The position numbers were made by a program, and so were the translations under genes. Below are positions 6,753 through 9,798 of a stretch of DNA of 9,798 bases, piece after piece. The first letter of the stretch is position 1. Every line of letters starts with the position of its first letter. This stretch comes from Gemmatimonadota bacterium (GTDB taxonomy: Bacteria > Gemmatimonadota > Gemmatimonadetes > Palauibacterales > Palauibacteraceae), in NCBI GenBank assembly GCA_030598525.1, contig JAUVPT010000047.1, positions 1 through 9,798 of the forward strand, given 5' to 3'. The notes beneath the pieces were generated by a model. It saw only the letters and a program-made list of their open reading frames with translations. It did no database searches and was not told the DNA's origin.

Positions 6753-7028
6753 ATGCCGACGTACGAGTACGAGTGTCGTGTTTGTGGCCACGCCTTCGAG
6801 AGATTCCAGGGGATCAATGAGGACCCGATTGCCGAGTGTCCCGAGTGCGAAGGGAAGGTACGGCGCCTGATCTCCAGTGGAGGTGGCCTGGTGTTCAAGG
6901 GCCCCGGATTCTACGCGACCGACTATCGAAGTGGTTCGAATGGAGGGGGCAAGTCCTCCCCCGAGAAGAAGGGTAGTGATGGAGGGGCAGGTGAATCCGG
7001 GAAGGGTGGTGAAGATGGAGGTGACTGA
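6753..7028 (+). CDS. FmdB-family small zinc-ribbon protein
   Basis: A 91-residue protein with the typical FmdB start MPTYEYEC and two CxxC pairs (C8/C11 and C29/C32) that should bind one zinc, followed by the conserved GFYATDYR segment (52-59). The last 30 or so residues are rich in Gly, Ser, Lys, Glu and Asp and are probably disordered. Members are named after a putative regulator near formamidase/amidase genes, but most have no proven role, so a regulatory function here is only inferred. The ATG has a weak AAAGGGA upstream (6743-6749). The 27-base gap before it is the largest in the window; I see no hairpin terminator in it, so co-transcription with the mutase is likely. Its end overlaps the probable argS start by 14 bases. 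Confidence 0.9.
   Translation: MPTYEYECRVCGHAFERFQGINEDPIAECPECEGKVRRLISSGGGLVFKGPGFYATDYRSGSNGGGKSSPEKKGSDGGAGESGKGGEDGGD
7002..7006 (+). promoter_or_regulatory. Shine-Dalgarno-like site (AAGGG) for argS
   Basis: AAGGG lies 8 bases before the ATG at 7015, within a purine-rich stretch at the end of the fmdB-like gene. It favours this ATG over the more distant in-frame ATG at 6877. In-frame GTG codons at 7006 and 7009 are weaker alternatives. Confidence 0.4.
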
Positions 7029-8718
7029 CGTTCGAAGCGCTCCCGCGCGAGCTCTAGCCGAGGCTCTCAGGGAGGCAGCAATCGCCATCGGTGCGCCGGA
7101 CGATTTTTCCCCACAGGTGGAGAGGCCGGCGGACCCCACACATGGCGATTTCGCCTCCAACGCCGCCCTGGTTCTTTCAGGCCGCCTGGGGCGCCCTCCG
7201 CGAGAGCTGGCAGCGGAACTCGCTGAACACCTGGACCTTGCATCGACGGGGGTCTCGGACCTCGCAATCGCGGGTCCCGGCTTCCTCAACTTCAGCCTGT
7301 CGGAAGACGTGCTGTGGGCGGGCCTTCGCTCCGCCCTGGAATCCGGCGCCGACTGGGGTCGGTCTTCGGCGGCGGAGCCGCTTCGATACAACGTCGAGTT
7401 CGTGTCGGCCAACCCCACCGGCCCTCTTCACGTCGCTCACGGCAGAGGCGCGGCCATCGGAGACGCTACGGCAGCGCTTCTCGAGTGGACCGGTCACGAA
7501 GTGAAGCGGGAGTTCTACGTCAACGACGCCGGACGGCAGATCGAGCTTCTCGGTGAGTCCATTGAAACCCGTTGGCTGCAGGCGCGCGGAGTGGATCTCG
7601 AGATGCCCCAGGGTGGATATCAGGGAGAGTACATTCGGGACATCGCCGAGGAGCTGGCCGGGGAACTCGGGGATGCGCGCCTGGAGGCCCTCGAGCGTCC
7701 CGAGCGCCTGAATCTGCTCAGGGCGAGGGCGACGGATATTCTCCGAGCCGGGCAAGCTCGGGACCTGGACGCGTTTGGCGTCCACATGGATCATTGGTTC
7801 GATGAGTCGTCCCTGTTCGCGACGGGCGGGGTCGACGGGTTGCTGGACCGTTTGACCGAGTCGGGGCGGGCGTACCGTGACGACGGAGCCGTGTGGCTTC
7901 GCACCACGGATCTCGGAGATGAGAAGGACCGGGTCCTGGTGAAGAGCGACGGCTCTCACACGTATTTCGTCTCGGATATCGCGTACCATCTCGACAAGGC
8001 TGAGCGAGGTTTCCAGCGGGCGATCGACGTATGGGGCGCCGACCACCACGGGCACGTTCCCCGGATGCAGGCCGCGCTGACCGCACTGGGCCTGGGGGAG
8101 GACTTCCTGGAAGTTCTGTTAATCCAACTGGTGACGGTGATGCGGGGCGGCGAGGAAGTGAGAATGTCGAAGCGTGCGGGGCAGTTTGTCAGCCTGCGCG
8201 ATTTGTTCGCGGAGACGGGTCCTGACGTGGCTCGCTATTTCTTCCTCATGCGACGGGCGGAGGTCCCCATGGCCTTCGACCTGGATCTCGCCCTGGACAC
8301 CTCGGACGCCAATCCGGTGTACAAGGTGCAGTACGCTCATGCCCGAATGTGCAGCGTATTCCGCAGGGGAGAAGTGGATCCGGAATGCCTCGCCCCGACA
8401 GATGCGGACCTGGCGGCGCTCGGCCCGGGCACGGAACGCATGGTTCTGACGACCGTTCTGCGGTTTCCGGAACGAGTGCGCGCGGCGGCGCGGGCGAGAG
8501 CTCCGTACCAGATCTGCAACTACCTGGAGGAGCTGGCGGGAGCGGTCAACGCGTGGTACCACGAGGGCAATCTTGACGCGAGTCGCAGGTTGCTGGCTGA
8601 AGGTCCGAGCCGTCCCGGCCGACTTGCACTGGCGCGGGCAGTCCAACTCACTCTCGGCTCGGGTCTGAAGCTGCTCGGGATTTCGGCGCCGGAGAGGCTC
8701 GAAAGAGAGGGCGAGTGA
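7015..8718 (+). CDS. argS: arginyl-tRNA synthetase
   Basis: A class I synthetase that charges tRNA-Arg with arginine. From ATG 7015 it has 567 residues, normal for the family; a longer reading from 6877 would add 46 residues that fall inside the fmdB-like gene and look like out-of-frame translation. Order: N-terminal tRNA-recognition domain (about 1-115), catalytic core with VSANPTGPLHVAHGRGA (130-146) carrying the HIGH-type motif HVAHG (139-143), FYVNDAGRQI (167-176), GADHHGHVPRM (341-351), and the KMSKS-type motif MSKRAG (384-389). A helical DALR anticodon-binding domain follows, from about 435 to the end (LKLLGISAPERL, 551-562). MSKRAG in place of KMSKS is typical of a large group of bacterial ArgS and not a defect. 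It overlaps the upstream gene by 14 bases and purM by 4 (GTGA). Confidence 0.95.
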   Translation: MEVTDVRSAPARALAEALREAAIAIGAPDDFSPQVERPADPTHGDFASNAALVLSGRLGRPPRELAAELAEHLDLASTGVSDLAIAGPGFLNFSLSEDVLWAGLRSALESGADWGRSSAAEPLRYNVEFVSANPTGPLHVAHGRGAAIGDATAALLEWTGHEVKREFYVNDAGRQIELLGESIETRWLQARGVDLEMPQGGYQGEYIRDIAEELAGELGDARLEALERPERLNLLRARATDILRAGQARDLDAFGVHMDHWFDESSLFATGGVDGLLDRLTESGRAYRDDGAVWLRTTDLGDEKDRVLVKSDGSHTYFVSDIAYHLDKAERGFQRAIDVWGADHHGHVPRMQAALTALGLGEDFLEVLLIQLVTVMRGGEEVRMSKRAGQFVSLRDLFAETGPDVARYFFLMRRAEVPMAFDLDLALDTSDANPVYKVQYAHARMCSVFRRGEVDPECLAPTDADLAALGPGTERMVLTTVLRFPERVRAAARARAPYQICNYLEELAGAVNAWYHEGNLDASRRLLAEGPSRPGRLALARAVQLTLGSGLKLLGISAPERLEREGE

Positions 8719-9752
8719 ATCCGGAGCAGGACCGGTTCAGCTACGCCGATGCGGGAGTGGACATTCCTGCCGCCGAGGGGCTCACCAGGCGGCTTGCCTC
8801 ACTTGTGGCCTCGACCCGGTCCGATTCGGTGCGTGGCGACTTCGGCTCTTTTGGAGGGCGCTTCAAGCTCACAGGAGATCCGGAACTCGTGGCGAGCGCT
8901 GACGGCGTGGGCACGAAGGTTCTTGTGGCGGGGATGGCCGCTCGTCATGACACGGTCGGTGAGGATCTCGTCAACCACTGCGTCAACGACATTCTGGCGG
9001 AAGGCGCCGTGCCACTCTTCTTCCTCGACTACTTTGCTTGCGGCACTCTCGAGCCTGAGGTGGCGTTTGACGTCGTCGCGGGCATCGCCCGGGGTTGTCG
9101 AGAGAATGGATGCGCTCTCCTGGGTGGCGAAACGGCGGAGATGCCTGGCATGTACGATCCGGGTGACTACGATCTGGCCGGGTTCATCGTCGGTCAGGTC
9201 ACCCTTCCGGTTCCCGGTCGGGGAGGCGTGTCGGCCGGAGATATGCTGATCGGCCTCCCTTCGTCGGGCCTTCACACAAATGGCTACAGTCTGGCTCGGG
9301 GCATCGTCTTCGACCGCATGGGGCTCGACATCGATGACGAGTATCCGGGCACCGGGGAGTCGGTCGCCAACGTCCTGCTCAGAGTCCACCTCTCGTATCT
9401 GCGCCCTCTCACCCTCCCTTGCGAGAGGGGAACGATCCACGCTCTGGCCCACATCACCGGTGGCGGTATTTCGGGTAATCTGGCCCGGGTCCTGCCGCCG
9501 GACTGCGACGCACGGGTGGACGTCGCGAGTTGGTCGCCGGGCCCGGTCTTTGATGTCCTGGCTCGGGAGAGTGGGCTCGGGGTGGATGACCTGTATGGTA
9601 CCCTCAAGATGGGCATCGGGATGATCGCGGTGGTCCCATCTGGTGAGGCCGAGGCAGTCGTCGAGCAGATCCGGACCGCGGGCACGCCTGCTTTCGTGTG
9701 CGGAGAGATTGCTGCGGGCCAGGGCCGAGTCCTGCTGGAACGGGGGGGATGA
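8715..9752 (+). CDS. purM: phosphoribosylformylglycinamidine cyclo-ligase (AIR synthetase)
   Basis: Fifth step of de novo purine synthesis: ATP-dependent closure of FGAM to 5-aminoimidazole ribonucleotide. It has 345 residues, full length. Family motifs in order: YADAGVDI (10-17), the nucleotide-binding SADGVGTK (61-68), VNDILAEGAVPLFFLDYFA (90-108), LLGGETAEMPGMY (135-147), DYDLAGF (151-157), LPSSGLHTNGYSL (181-193), and HITGGGISGNLARVLP (246-261). The start is GTG at 8715 overlapping the argS stop as GTGA, with GAGAGG at 8705-8710 as the probable ribosome site, so it is likely translationally coupled to argS. The next gene overlaps its stop as ATGA. It is functionally unrelated to the upstream propionate genes; the clustering is probably a housekeeping arrangement. 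Confidence 0.96.
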   Translation: MNPEQDRFSYADAGVDIPAAEGLTRRLASLVASTRSDSVRGDFGSFGGRFKLTGDPELVASADGVGTKVLVAGMAARHDTVGEDLVNHCVNDILAEGAVPLFFLDYFACGTLEPEVAFDVVAGIARGCRENGCALLGGETAEMPGMYDPGDYDLAGFIVGQVTLPVPGRGGVSAGDMLIGLPSSGLHTNGYSLARGIVFDRMGLDIDDEYPGTGESVANVLLRVHLSYLRPLTLPCERGTIHALAHITGGGISGNLARVLPPDCDARVDVASWSPGPVFDVLARESGLGVDDLYGTLKMGIGMIAVVPSGEAEAVVEQIRTAGTPAFVCGEIAAGQGRVLLERGG

Positions 9753-9798
9753 TCGACGTGAATCGGGACGCACGCGACGATTCCTACATGGATCGGGC
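9749..9798 (+). CDS. start of a further gene, possibly ribD or related deaminase (partial)
   Basis: An open frame begins at ATG 9749, overlapping the purM stop by 4 bases, and runs off the right edge after 16 complete codons (reading starts MIDVNRDARDDSYMDR). A GTG at 9758 is an alternative start, with the G-rich run at about 9742-9748 as a ribosome site. The DDSYMDR stretch followed by an apparent Ala resembles the first lines of cytidine-deaminase-fold enzymes such as the riboflavin enzyme RibD or tRNA adenosine deaminase TadA, whose N-terminal helix carries a similar pattern. With so few residues this is a suggestion only; the coding call rests mainly on the tight overlap and same strand. 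Confidence 0.5.
   Translation, partial: MIDVNRDARDDSYMDR

Noticed and set aside
6877..7014. Possible N-terminal extension of ArgS from an ATG at 6877
   Set aside because: The 46 added residues fall within the fmdB-like gene in another frame, look unlike the ArgS N-terminal domain, and the ATG at 7015 has a usable ribosome site and gives normal length.
6243..7418. Minus-strand ORF of 391 codons across mutase, fmdB and argS
   Set aside because: Spans three sense genes, has no motif, and its composition is typical of antisense translation.

Overview
This window is one compact, single-strand block of genes from a high-GC bacterium. Every gene is read on the + strand. Neighbouring genes either overlap (by 4, 28, 11, 14, 4 and 4 bases) or lie at most 27 bases apart, and several use GTG starts. 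No stretch above 300 bases lacks a gene. I see no tRNA, rRNA, CRISPR array, insertion sequence, clear promoter or hairpin terminator. The sequence alone does not fix the phylum: GC-rich bacteria with a split propionyl-CoA carboxylase and a split methylmalonyl-CoA mutase occur in several phyla. Gemmatimonadota-like or related lineages are only a guess.

Layout: (i) at the left edge, a possible tail of an upstream gene (to about 47), then a small charged protein of about 60 residues (55-237). (ii) A propionate module: carboxyltransferase subunit pccB (234-1784), biotin carboxylase (1794-3296), an rRNA/tRNA m5U methyltransferase of the RlmD/RumA type wedged in the middle (3269-4651), a biotin carrier protein (4641-5159), and the catalytic-domain subunit of a split methylmalonyl-CoA mutase (5163-6725). 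(iii) A small FmdB-type zinc-ribbon protein (6753-7028). (iv) Housekeeping genes: argS (7015-8718), purM (8715-9752), and the first 17 codons of a further gene (9749 onward) that may be ribD or a related deaminase.

How they work together: pccB, the biotin carboxylase and the carrier make up an acyl-CoA carboxylase. Its active-site Asp (residue 409 of the carboxyltransferase) points to propionyl-CoA as the substrate. The product, (S)-methylmalonyl-CoA, would be epimerised by an enzyme not in this window and then isomerised to succinyl-CoA by the mutase. The mutase needs a separate B12-binding subunit, also not in this window. The pathway feeds propionate units from odd-chain fatty acids and branched amino acids into the TCA cycle.

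This is mainly ordinary metabolism, and I found no convincing novel system. The points most worth a second look are: the propionyl-CoA carboxylase alpha chain, which seems to be split inside its BT domain with the methyltransferase gene sitting at the split; an Asp-to-Asn change in a conserved motif of that methyltransferase; and the uncharacterised small gene coupled to pccB.
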